Positions 1-5,399 of a stretch of DNA of 11,361 nucleotides are shown piece after piece. Source of the stretch: Erysipelotrichaceae bacterium. GTDB lineage: Bacteria > Bacillota_I > Bacilli_A > Erysipelotrichales > Erysipelotrichaceae. How positions within the stretch are numbered: position 1 is the stretch's first letter; every line of letters begins with the position of its first letter. The notes below the pieces were generated by a model, which worked only from the letters and a program-made list of their open reading frames with translations, searched no databases and was not told where the DNA came from. The translations under genes were made by a program, and so were the position numbers. The stretch lies in contig DPJD01000001.1 of assembly GCA_003543215.1 (NCBI GenBank), positions 269,526-280,886 of the forward strand, read 5' to 3'.

Positions 1-108
1 GAAGATAAATCAATGAAGGAAATCGCGGAAATCTTAGATAAACGTGAAGGCACCATTAAATCACTTCTACATCGTGGACTTGAAAAGTTGCGTAATTTAG
101 ATGATTAG
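1..108 (+). CDS. ECF-type sigma factor, C-terminal end (partial)
   Basis: Only the last 35 residues are in the window; the reading frame is open from base 1 to a TAG at 106-108. The visible part is the helix-turn-helix of sigma-70 region 4.2, which contacts the -35 promoter element. It shows the family pattern of an MKEIAEIL helix, a turn, then a recognition helix with GTIKSLLHRG and a closing LEKLR. This ending is normal for ECF (extracytoplasmic function) sigma factors. The next gene, 45 bases downstream on the same strand, encodes a membrane anti-sigma factor, the usual pairing, so the two are probably co-transcribed and the sigma factor is held at the membrane until a surface signal arrives. 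The ECF subgroup cannot be named because regions 2 and 3 are missing. The sigma factor call is strong; the pairing is inference from order. Confidence 0.85.
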   Translation, partial: EDKSMKEIAEILDKREGTIKSLLHRGLEKLRNLDD

Positions 109-153
109 TGCAACTTATATCGAATAATTGCGTTATATGAGTAGGAGGGTACA

Positions 154-1287
154 ATGAAAGCGAATTTTGAGAAAGATATTGAAAATATTGAGAAGCCTGA
201 GTTTAGGTTAAGTGCGCATAAGAAAGCACTTTTTGCTCAACTCCAAGCTGAAATGGATACACAATCAATTAAAGAAAAGGAAGGTGTTGGGATGTTTAAA
301 CGATTCATGAAGCCGAAACTATTGGTCCCTATTATGGTAGTACTGCTTGTGGCGGTCGCTAGTTTGTTTAGTTTACGCTTGAATACAGCTGCTTACTTTG
401 TGACACTTCAAATCAATCCGTCGCTGGAAATCGAATTGGATCGCGATGCACGTGTCATTGAAACTACGGCATTGAATGAAGAAGCGCGAATACTCTTAAG
501 TAATCTTGATCTTGAGAATTTGAAGATCGATGAAGCTTTTGAAGAAATCATTCGAGAAGCAAACAAGTTGGGTTATGTGGGTTTGGATAATCAATTCGAA
601 GTATCCGTTCGTGATGCTCGAAATAACACCGCAACATTGAATGTGTCAGAGATCTTAGCCAACATTCAATCTACAATGGAAGAAACATTAAAGAATGAAG
701 GTTTAACCAATAACATCAATGTGGTTGCGGTTACGAATGATCAATACGCAACAGCGAAGGGATTGGGCATATCACCTTCTGAATACATGAAGTTGATTGA
801 GTACAATGTGACCCAAGAAGCAATTCAGAATGTCGTGGATTATGCTTCTTCCCAAATGCTCGATGAAGAATTTGAGGATGAGTTTGATGATGTGGCTGAG
901 GCTTGGGTAGATATGCTTAAAGAGGGTGTATCTCAAGAACAAGCACTCGCGGTAATCCGTTTGGCACTTACATCGGACAAAACTTTGGATGAAGTGAAAG
1001 ATATTGCGAAAGCATATCGTAGTTTCGTTGTTTCTGGTCTGAGTGAAGTGGAAGCTTATACGAAGTTGGAAGCAATCATTGCGATGGATCCAAGTTTAGA
1101 TTCGTTAGATGATTACGATATGAATGATGACTTGGATGGTGAAGATGATGATTCCGATGACGACGATTCAGACGACGATTCGGATGATGAATCAGATAGC
1201 GATGATGATTCAGATGACGACTCTGATGACGATGATGATATGAATGATGATTCAGGCGACGATTCGGATGATGACGACAACGATTAA
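154..1287 (+). CDS. Transmembrane anti-sigma factor with RsgI-like ectodomain and Asp/Ser-rich tail
   Basis: Predicted membrane-bound inhibitor of the sigma factor encoded just upstream. Start ATG follows a GGAGGG Shine-Dalgarno at 144-149. Residues 1-55 are cytoplasmic and charged, without the HxxxCxxC of zinc anti-sigma factors. Residues 56-74 form one membrane helix (LLVPIMVVLLVAVASLF). Immediately outside comes YFVTLQINPSLEIELD (81-96), then an ALNEE segment (106-110) and a helical EEIIREANKLGY segment. This matches the RsgI periplasmic domain, which in Clostridium and Bacillus self-cleaves between Asn and Pro of an NPS motif; here N88-P89. A LGISPSEYMKLIEYN segment (about 204-218), also typical of RsgI proteins, follows. 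Residues about 225-310 look helical. The last 66 residues (312-377) contain 41 Asp and 11 Ser with no Lys or Arg, so they are almost certainly disordered. The N-terminus does not resemble the usual RsgI N-domain, consistent with an ECF partner. Self-cleavage and wall sensing are inferred. Confidence 0.8.
   Translation: MKANFEKDIENIEKPEFRLSAHKKALFAQLQAEMDTQSIKEKEGVGMFKRFMKPKLLVPIMVVLLVAVASLFSLRLNTAAYFVTLQINPSLEIELDRDARVIETTALNEEARILLSNLDLENLKIDEAFEEIIREANKLGYVGLDNQFEVSVRDARNNTATLNVSEILANIQSTMEETLKNEGLTNNINVVAVTNDQYATAKGLGISPSEYMKLIEYNVTQEAIQNVVDYASSQMLDEEFEDEFDDVAEAWVDMLKEGVSQEQALAVIRLALTSDKTLDEVKDIAKAYRSFVVSGLSEVEAYTKLEAIIAMDPSLDSLDDYDMNDDLDGEDDDSDDDDSDDDSDDESDSDDDSDDDSDDDDDMNDDSGDDSDDDDND
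1135..1284 (+). repeat. Degenerate GAY/TCN codon repeat encoding the Asp/Ser tail
   Basis: The 3' end of the anti-sigma gene is a low-complexity run of GAT/GAC codons broken by TCN or AGC serine codons at intervals of two to four Asp. GAT and GAC alternate and Ser codons vary (TCC, TCA, TCG, TCT, AGC), so the DNA is not a simple microsatellite even though the protein is nearly a DDDS repeat. This codon mixing suggests the acidic composition is kept by selection rather than by recent slippage. Length variation between strains would still be expected here. Confidence 0.85.
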
Positions 1288-1315
1288 GTCTTAATTAAAG
1301 CTCCTAACATTAAAT

Positions 1316-1347
1316 AAAGCTGTGACCAAGTGGTTACAGCTTTTCAT
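1316..1347. terminator. Bidirectional Rho-independent terminator between convergent genes
   Basis: A 12-base stem, AAAGCTGTGACC at 1316-1327 and GGTTACAGCTTT at 1332-1343, encloses an AAGT loop; one pair is G-T. TTTT (1341-1344) follows on the plus strand and an AT-rich ATTTAATG run on the minus strand, so it can serve both the anti-sigma gene and the convergent carbonic-anhydrase-like gene. The stop codon of the minus-strand gene (1334-1336) lies inside the right arm of the hairpin. Confidence 0.75.
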
Positions 1348-1846
1348 TTAGATATTCATTTTTAAGATTGATGTATTCTTTCGCATTCCACTTAATGTGT
1401 TCGATCTCTTCTGTAGTAAGTGATCTCTTTATTTTGGCTGGTAAGCCAGTCACAAGATGTCCTTCTTCAATGACACTACGAGGTGATACTAGAGCACCCG
1501 CTGCGATTAGATTATGCGAATGAATGACTGCGTTATCCAAAACGGTCGATGTGCTACCGATGATGCATTCATCATGGATGGTTGCGCCATGGATATGGGT
1601 TAAATGACCAATCGTCACGTTCTTACCTATGAATACTTTTGTGTCGGGATCGACATGGATGACAGCTCCATCCTGGACATTGGATCCAGAACCGATGACG
1701 ATGGGATTCACATCACCACGAATGACTGCAGATGGCCATACAGATACATCATCGCCAAGTGTCACATCACCAATGATGGTTGCGGTTTCGGCAATGAATA
1801 CGTTTTTTCCAATTTTAGGGGTTTTATTACGAAAAGTTATGAGCAT
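1334..1846 (-). CDS. Gamma-carbonic-anhydrase-like hexapeptide-repeat protein (YrdA/PaaY type)
   Basis: A 170-residue left-handed beta-helix protein built of hexapeptide turns, with repeated I/V-G-x-x-V/A steps from about residue 10 to 125 and a short helical tail. It carries the three metal-ligand histidines of the gamma-carbonic anhydrase fold, H64 (AVIHVD), H81 and H86 (IGHLTHIHG), with the five-residue spacing of the last two. It also has the RGD at 43-45 and Q58 seen in that family. Length and layout fit the YrdA/PaaY/YtoA group, cytoplasmic trimers whose physiological reaction is often unproven. I start it at the inner ATG (1844-1846) because GAGGAAA (1851-1857) lies just upstream; an extension to 1882 would add 12 residues not typical of the family. 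It is convergent with the anti-sigma gene and divergent from the MFS gene, so it is probably monocistronic. Fold and metal site are secure; carbonic anhydrase activity is inference. Confidence 0.85.
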   Translation of the reverse strand: MLITFRNKTPKIGKNVFIAETATIIGDVTLGDDVSVWPSAVIRGDVNPIVIGSGSNVQDGAVIHVDPDTKVFIGKNVTIGHLTHIHGATIHDECIIGSTSTVLDNAVIHSHNLIAAGALVSPRSVIEEGHLVTGLPAKIKRSLTTEEIEHIKWNAKEYINLKNEYLNEKL

Positions 1847-1905
1847 GGTGTTTCCTCGTTTGATATTTATTCTATCATACATTGAATAATGATAAAATAC
1901 TGAAT

Positions 1906-1949
1906 ATAATCAATATTTATATTAAAATAATTAATAAAGTATTGATTAT
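1906..1949. promoter_or_regulatory. Inverted repeat in the divergent spacer, possible operator
   Basis: ATAATCAATA at 1906-1915 is repeated as its exact reverse complement TATTGATTAT at 1940-1949. Three further inner positions extend the arms to 13 bases with one mismatch. The arms are separated by about 18 bases of A/T. The right arm covers the proposed -35 of the MFS transporter. The spacer 1847-1979 is extremely AT-rich, so chance symmetry is possible, but the length of the arms and their place between two divergent genes suit a repressor site or a DNA-bending element. Confidence 0.4.
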
Positions 1950-1969
1950 TATTAATTTTATTGTACACT
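1943..1969 (+). promoter_or_regulatory. Candidate promoter of the MFS gene
   Basis: TTGATT (1943-1948) and TACACT (1964-1969) resemble -35 and -10 boxes, though the spacer is short at 15 bases. Transcription from this -10 would begin around 1976, only about four bases before the ATG at 1980. No other promoter and no Shine-Dalgarno is visible between here and the start codon. Confidence 0.4.
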
Positions 1970-1979
1970 TATTTTAGAT

Positions 1980-3212
1980 ATGCAAAAGAAACTCTATAAC
2001 AAAGATTACTTATTGATGCTTCAGGGGAGTGCGTTCTCTGTTTTTGGGGACATTCTTTACAGCATTGCGATTTCCATTTGGGTCTATGAGAAAACCAAGT
2101 CCACATCTTTGATGGGTGTCATGGCTTCCATCTCGCTCTTTGTTCGTATGTTTGGATCACCAATTGCAGGTGCTTTTGTGGATCAGTCGGATCGTAAAGC
2201 AATCATTGTTGGTATGGATTTGATTCGTGGTTTTCTGATGTTTGGTTTGGCTTACTTGGCATTCCAAGATAATCTGTCGGTCCCAATCGTATTGTTGGCA
2301 GCTTTGGTTGCGGCATTTTGTCATTTGTTCTTTGTGCCAGCGACAATGACGGTCATGATTGATTTGATTCCACATCACAAGATGATGAAGGGTCAGTCTT
2401 TACACCAAGGAATCACCAGTTTATTGAATTTTACGGGTAAAGCTTTGAGCGGCTTATTGATCAATTTCTTTGGGGTTCCATGGATGATTTTGTTAAATGG
2501 AATATCCTATCTATTATCCGCTTTCTCTGAACTCTTTATAACCGTTCCGAATACGCCAAAAGCGACGAAAGATTTCTCGTTTAAAAACTTATGGGTCAAT
2601 TTCAAACAAGGTGCGATTGAGACGGTTCAAGATACAATGTTGCGTAAACTGATTTTCTTGGCTTTAGGCATCAATCTATTCAGTTCTGGGATCTTTAGTT
2701 TGTTTCTTCCTTTTACCGATCAAAAAGGTTTCACCATTGTTCAATATGGCTACTTGATGTCGGTGGTTTCGCTTGCGGGCATCGTTGCGATGATGATTAC
2801 AGCTACGGTTAATTTCAAACCGTTGAATCAACACCGTTTGATGTTTTATGGCTTTGTCGTGGGCATGGGTTTGGAGATTCTCGCTTATTTAAGTGTGAAT
2901 TTTACGACGATGGCTTCACTCTTTTTCATCGGTAGTTTGTTGGAAACAATGGCCAATGCGTCGTTGAATGCGGTCTTGATGTTGGCAATACCCCAGGAAA
3001 AAAGAGCTTTGGTTCTAGGTTTTGTGATGGCGGGGTCATCAGGTGGAATGGCTTTATCTGCTTTGGGCTATGGTTTCATGGCTGAGTTTGTACCTCTGAG
3101 CATTTTAGGAGCGATTGGCTTGATGATCGCATTGATGCCAATGGTTTTGTTGGGAACGGATAAGAACTTAAAACAACTCTTTGTAAATAATGAAATAAAG
3201 CTTGAAAATTAA
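1980..3212 (+). CDS. MFS efflux transporter (MFS_3 / EntS-like family)
   Basis: A 410-residue membrane protein with about 12 hydrophobic helices, the usual size for a drug- or siderophore-type exporter of the major facilitator superfamily. The N-terminus (NKDYLLMLQGSAFSVFGD) has the form of the MFS_3 family, where a short basic lead enters helix 1 and ends in GD. The loop between helices 2 and 3 carries motif A as GAFVDQSDRK (64-73). A long central loop with TPKATKDFSF separates the two halves. The substrate cannot be read from sequence; family members export macrolides, enterobactin and other small molecules. There is no Shine-Dalgarno before the ATG: the preceding bases are TATTTTAGAT and the upstream frame is blocked by TAA at 1953-1955. 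Translation is therefore either leaderless or starts at an inner Met, which also lacks an RBS. No regulator gene adjoins it. The family is secure, the exact start less so. Confidence 0.85.
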   Translation: MQKKLYNKDYLLMLQGSAFSVFGDILYSIAISIWVYEKTKSTSLMGVMASISLFVRMFGSPIAGAFVDQSDRKAIIVGMDLIRGFLMFGLAYLAFQDNLSVPIVLLAALVAAFCHLFFVPATMTVMIDLIPHHKMMKGQSLHQGITSLLNFTGKALSGLLINFFGVPWMILLNGISYLLSAFSELFITVPNTPKATKDFSFKNLWVNFKQGAIETVQDTMLRKLIFLALGINLFSSGIFSLFLPFTDQKGFTIVQYGYLMSVVSLAGIVAMMITATVNFKPLNQHRLMFYGFVVGMGLEILAYLSVNFTTMASLFFIGSLLETMANASLNAVLMLAIPQEKRALVLGFVMAGSSGGMALSALGYGFMAEFVPLSILGAIGLMIALMPMVLLGTDKNLKQLFVNNEIKLEN

Positions 3213-3229
3213 TGTAAGTTTGATAAGAT
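3202..3229 (+). promoter_or_regulatory. Promoter of the T-box/trpP transcript
   Basis: TTGAAA (3202-3207) and TAAGAT (3224-3229) are separated by 16 bases, a good sigma-A type promoter. The -35 box lies inside the last codons of the MFS gene. The predicted start near 3236 falls just before the first T-box stem, which supports the assignment. Confidence 0.7.
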
Positions 3230-3235
3230 AGAAGT

Positions 3236-3507
3236 ATAAATCTAAGATTGGAAAGTAGTAGTCTTTAAGAAGCATGCTTAAGAGAGTCCGTGGTCGGTGT
3301 GAACGGATGCTTGCGTAAAGATGAATGGGTCCATGAGAGCACGGTGAATCACAGTAGCCAAGCCGCAGGCTGAGCGTTAAAGCAGCGAGGATATGTTAGT
3401 ATCCTTAAGTGAACGAAAATCGTTCAGACAAAGATATCACTTTTGTGATAATTAGGATGGCACCGCGAACACCACTTGCGCCTATATAGGGACAAGGGTG
3501 TTTTTTT
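3236..3507 (+). promoter_or_regulatory. T-box leader, tryptophan-specific (UGG specifier)
   Basis: A tRNA-sensing transcription attenuator. The Stem I parts are visible in order. An AGTA strand of the S-turn lies near 3255. The arms TCTTTA and AAGCAT pair with ATGCTT and TAAAGA. The distal AGAGAG ... GGTGTGAACGG module lies around 3281-3306. The S-turn partner GAA (3323-3325) is followed at once by TGG at 3326-3328, read as the specifier codon for Trp. Three hairpins follow at 3388-3405, 3410-3426 and 3435-3450. The T-box proper, AGGATGGCACCGCG (3454-3467), contains the UGGC bulge that pairs with a tRNA acceptor end whose discriminator base is G, as in bacterial tRNA-Trp. An antiterminator can form by pairing AGG with CCT and CGC with GCG. 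Uncharged tRNA-Trp would thus switch on the downstream trpP. Specifier, discriminator and downstream gene agree. Confidence 0.93.
3468..3507 (+). terminator. T-box intrinsic terminator
   Basis: AACACC (3468-3473) pairs with GGTGTT (3497-3502), CTTG with CAAG, and CCTA with TAGG at the tip; seven T residues (3501-3507) follow. The left arm shares the CTTGCGCCTA segment with the antiterminator, making the two structures mutually exclusive. It also serves as the terminator for read-through from the MFS gene. Confidence 0.88.
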
Positions 3508-3524
3508 GTTAGGAGGTGAGCACA

Positions 3525-3533
3525 ATGACATGA
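3525..3533 (+). other. Minimal ORF Met-Thr-stop behind a strong RBS
   Basis: The best Shine-Dalgarno of the region, AGGAGGTG at 3511-3518, lies right after the T-box terminator. The first ATG downstream at good spacing (3525) reads ATG ACA TGA and ends after two codons. The stop overlaps the next ATG (3530-3532) by two bases. Start-stop elements of this kind can hold or recycle ribosomes at the head of a message. Whether it is translated is unknown, but the strong RBS has no longer ORF to serve except the 17-codon frame beginning at 3530. Confidence 0.4.
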
Positions 3534-3583
3534 AGGAATCCTGGAGTATTGAATACAAAAACGCAAAGGAAAAAACAAAATGA
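3530..3583 (+). CDS. 17-residue upstream ORF with one Trp codon, overlapping trpP
   Basis: ATG at 3530 opens a 17-codon frame with a Trp codon (TGG) at position 5 and a Tyr at position 9, rich in Lys and Glu. Its TGA (3581-3583) overlaps the trpP ATG (3580-3582) as ATGA, a classic translational-coupling junction. It lies 11 bases after the AGGAGGTG element at 3511-3518. It resembles no family I know, and the length is near what chance allows. Two features favour a real role: the strong RBS that otherwise serves nothing, and the position directly after a Trp T-box. In Bacillus subtilis the anti-TRAP operon combines a Trp T-box with a Trp-containing leader peptide that controls translation of the next gene. 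The same logic is inferred here, though a single Trp codon makes a weaker sensor. Confidence 0.45.
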   Translation: MKESWSIEYKNAKEKTK

Positions 3584-4101
3584 AAACACGCGAACTCGTA
3601 TTAGCAGGCATCTTATTGGCATTGGGCTTAACTTTACATGCAGTGACTCCCGCTCTATTGGGGAATGTCAAACCTGATTTCTTATTGGCAACGATGTTTA
3701 TTGCCATCTTATTTCAACCGTATTTGAAGAATACAATTGTGATTGGTTTTGTGGCGGGGGTGATGGCAGCAATGACGACTGGTTTCCCAGGCGGTCAATT
3801 ACCATCCATCTTTGATAAATTGATTTCAGCTCTATTTGTTTTATTTCTGATCAAACTTTTCAGTGCACAAATGAACTTGATTAAAGTATCGGTATTAGGC
3901 TTTCTTGGGACCATCGTCAGTGGAATTGTGTTCTTAGGAAGCGCATTGCTTATGGTTGGTTTGCCTGCTCCGTTTACAGCTTTGTTTATGGTTGTCGTAC
4001 TCCCAACAGCACTTGCGAATACCGCTTTAACACTTGTCTTGTATAAAACGGCTCAATTGGTCATGAAAGGGGCGAAGATCCGTAAAGTTTCATTGACTTA
4101 G
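3580..4101 (+). CDS. trpP: Tryptophan transporter TrpP
   Basis: A 173-residue integral membrane protein matching the small Trp transporter family of Firmicutes in length and signature. The N-terminus is MKTRELVLAGILLALG; the pattern KPDFLLATMF lies at 31-40 and the conserved loop FPGGQLPSIFDK at 69-80. A GLPAPF ... VVLPTALANT stretch in the C-terminal third also matches B. subtilis TrpP. About five to six membrane helices cover most of the chain. It would import tryptophan and is the only gene between the Trp T-box and the next promoter. Its own RBS, AAAGGA at 3565-3570, is modest, and its ATG overlaps the stop of the upstream mini-ORF, so translation may be coupled. In Bacillus, trpP is controlled by TRAP; here the T-box takes that role. 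Transcripts that run past the stop meet the terminator at 4167-4211. Confidence 0.92.
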   Translation: MKTRELVLAGILLALGLTLHAVTPALLGNVKPDFLLATMFIAILFQPYLKNTIVIGFVAGVMAAMTTGFPGGQLPSIFDKLISALFVLFLIKLFSAQMNLIKVSVLGFLGTIVSGIVFLGSALLMVGLPAPFTALFMVVVLPTALANTALTLVLYKTAQLVMKGAKIRKVSLT

Positions 4102-4121
4102 AAGGATTGAGATAATAGAAT
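4093..4121 (+). promoter_or_regulatory. Promoter of the riboswitch/antiporter transcript
   Basis: TTGACT (4093-4098), 17 bases of spacer, and TAGAAT (4116-4121) form a near-consensus promoter. The -35 spans the last sense codons and the first base of the stop codon of trpP. Transcription would start near 4128, at the first stem of the aptamer. Confidence 0.75.
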
Positions 4122-4125
4122 TTGT

Positions 4126-4211
4126 TTGGGAATGAATGTCTCCCAACACATTAGTGTGAACCGCGTAAGCTGATGACTTCTGTCTTCTTTTGACAGACAT
4201 CAGCTTTTTTT
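4126..4211 (+). promoter_or_regulatory. Fluoride (crcB-motif) type riboswitch with expression platform
   Basis: The leader matches the layout of fluoride riboswitches. Stem 1 is TTGGGA (4126-4131) with TCCCAA (4141-4146), and its loop is AATGAATGTC-like. Then comes an AACCGC element (4159-4164), a short GC stem closed by GTAA, and the signature GCTGATGACTTCTG (4169-4182). The loop GAA-GT, with one bulged T, can pair with ACTTC (4176-4180) as the pseudoknot. A 4-bp hairpin, CACA TTAG TGTG (4147-4158), is inserted between stem 1 and AACCGC. The signature strand is shared with the terminator that follows, so fluoride binding should permit read-through. The downstream cation:proton antiporter belongs to a gene class repeatedly found behind this riboswitch. 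The pseudoknot deviates from consensus (GGAGT/ACTCC becomes GAA-GT/ACTTC), so ligand binding is not certain. Confidence 0.75.
4167..4211 (+). terminator. Riboswitch-controlled intrinsic terminator
   Basis: AAGCTGAT (4167-4174) pairs with ATCAGCTT (4199-4206) and CTGTC (4180-4184) with GACAG (4192-4196), separated by a small internal loop; seven T residues (4205-4211) follow. The T-run abuts the GGAGGA ribosome-binding site of the antiporter gene. The left arm is also the 3' half of the aptamer, the usual arrangement for an ON switch. It can also stop trpP transcripts. Confidence 0.92.
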
Positions 4212-4217
4212 GGAGGA
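4212..4217 (+). promoter_or_regulatory. Ribosome-binding site that sets the antiporter start
   Basis: GGAGGA stands five bases before the ATG at 4222. A longer frame from TTG at 4210 would have to start inside the terminator T-run and read through this Shine-Dalgarno, so the ATG at 4222 is the start. Confidence 0.85.
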
Positions 4218-4221
4218 AAAC

Positions 4222-5397
4222 ATGTTACAAAGTTTAGGATGGATGGTTCTGGTAGGATTTATCTTAGCAGGACTATTTCAAAAGTTTAAGTTACCAGGTT
4301 TGATTGGAATGATGATTGCAGGAATGATTTTGGGACCTTATGGTTTCAATCTGCTTTCAGATAAGATTCTTATAATATCGCCTGAACTAAGACAGATTGC
4401 ATTGATTGTAATATTGCTTAGAGCTGGGCTTAATCTTGATTTGAAGGATTTGAGACAGATTGGACGGCCTGCGTTTTTGATGTCGTTTATTCCTGCCACT
4501 TTCGAGATCTTAACGATTATTTTAATCGGCACAATCATCTTTAAAGTAAGCATACTTGAAGCAGCCTTGCTAGGTTCCGTCTTGGCAGCGGTATCGCCTG
4601 CAGTGGTTGTGCCGCGTATGATTCATCTCAAACAGATGAATAAAGGGCAGAAGCACAAACTTCCACAAATGATCATGGCTGCGGCCAGCGTGGATGATAT
4701 CTTTGTCATTGTCTTGTTCACATCGTTTATTGGCTTGCTGAAAGGTCAGACTTTTAATTTGAATATCTTCTATGAACTTCCACTATCCCTTGTGTCAGGT
4801 ATTGCGTGTGGCTTTGGTTTTGCGTATCTATTAACGGTCTTGTTCAAACGTATCCATATTCGTGATACCATCAAGGTAATGATCTTGTTTAGTTTAAGTT
4901 TCTTCTTAGTTGGATTCGAAACTGAAATCAATACGTTATTTCCTTTTTCGGGTTTGATTGCGGTTATGACATTAGGCATGGGTATACAGGCGTTTTACCC
5001 GATTCTTGCGAGTCGTTTATTGGGTAAGTTTGCGAAGATATGGGTTGGCGCAGAGTTGTTTCTCTTCATCTTAGTTGGGGCTGTGGTCAATCTGAAGGTA
5101 TTGACTTCAATCACTTTGATTGGCTTAGGCGTGATCATTGTGGCTTTATTTGGACGTATGATTGGTGTTCAAATGTGTTTGATTAAAACACCATTGAATA
5201 TCAAAGAACGACTATTCACAAGCATAGCCTTTTTACCGAAAGCGACTGTACAAGCTGCGATTGGTTCAATTGCTTTGAGTCAAGGATTGGCTGTGGGTGA
5301 ATTGATTCTGAGTTTAGCGGTATTATCCATCTTATTCTCAGCACCTTTGGGTGCGATTGGCATCGATTTGAGTACAAACATTCTATTGGAGGAATAA
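4222..5397 (+). CDS. Cation:proton antiporter, CPA2-like (Na+/H+ exchanger domain)
   Basis: A 391-residue integral membrane protein of the sodium/hydrogen exchanger fold, with about 12 hydrophobic segments and almost no soluble tail. Family marks are KLPGLIGMMIAGMILGP (23-39), the LRAGLNLDL segment (66-74) and the SPAVVVP unwound-helix region (125-131). The ASVDDIFVI motif (155-163) has two adjacent aspartates, D158 and D159, at the ion site. Late in the chain comes FLPKATVQAAIGS (337-349). It would exchange a monovalent cation for protons across the membrane. No KTN or other regulatory domain is fused, so it is shorter than KefB-type members. It is the first gene behind the fluoride-type riboswitch, suggesting a role in coping with fluoride or the acid and ion imbalance that fluoride entry as HF causes. 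The cation is unknown, and no Fluc/CrcB channel is present in this window. The family is firm; the fluoride role is inference. Confidence 0.85.
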   Translation: MLQSLGWMVLVGFILAGLFQKFKLPGLIGMMIAGMILGPYGFNLLSDKILIISPELRQIALIVILLRAGLNLDLKDLRQIGRPAFLMSFIPATFEILTIILIGTIIFKVSILEAALLGSVLAAVSPAVVVPRMIHLKQMNKGQKHKLPQMIMAAASVDDIFVIVLFTSFIGLLKGQTFNLNIFYELPLSLVSGIACGFGFAYLLTVLFKRIHIRDTIKVMILFSLSFFLVGFETEINTLFPFSGLIAVMTLGMGIQAFYPILASRLLGKFAKIWVGAELFLFILVGAVVNLKVLTSITLIGLGVIIVALFGRMIGVQMCLIKTPLNIKERLFTSIAFLPKATVQAAIGSIALSQGLAVGELILSLAVLSILFSAPLGAIGIDLSTNILLEE

Positions 5398-5399
5398 AC

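Noticed and set aside
1135..1284. Asp/Ser codon run as a CRISPR-like or minisatellite array
   Set aside because: There are no equal-length direct repeats with unique spacers; the DNA is degenerate at codon third positions and in frame with the anti-sigma protein.
1847..1882. Upstream ATG adding 12 residues to the carbonic-anhydrase-like protein
   Set aside because: The extension covers the GAGGAAA ribosome-binding site and does not fit the family N-terminus.
1604..1889. Two plus-strand open frames opposite the carbonic-anhydrase-like gene
   Set aside because: They are antisense shadows of a clearly coding hexapeptide gene and have no recognisable protein features.
3534..3579. Hairpin that hides the trpP ribosome-binding site
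   Set aside because: Only a 4-bp TCCT/AGGA pairing (3539-3542 with 3567-3570) could be found, too weak to claim a translational switch by structure.
3405..3707. Minus-strand open frame across the T-box and the start of trpP
   Set aside because: It runs antisense through a structured RNA leader and a conserved transporter gene; no RBS or family resemblance.
4210..4221. TTG start extending the antiporter by four residues
   Set aside because: It would begin in the terminator T-run and translate the Shine-Dalgarno itself; ATG 4222 has proper spacing.
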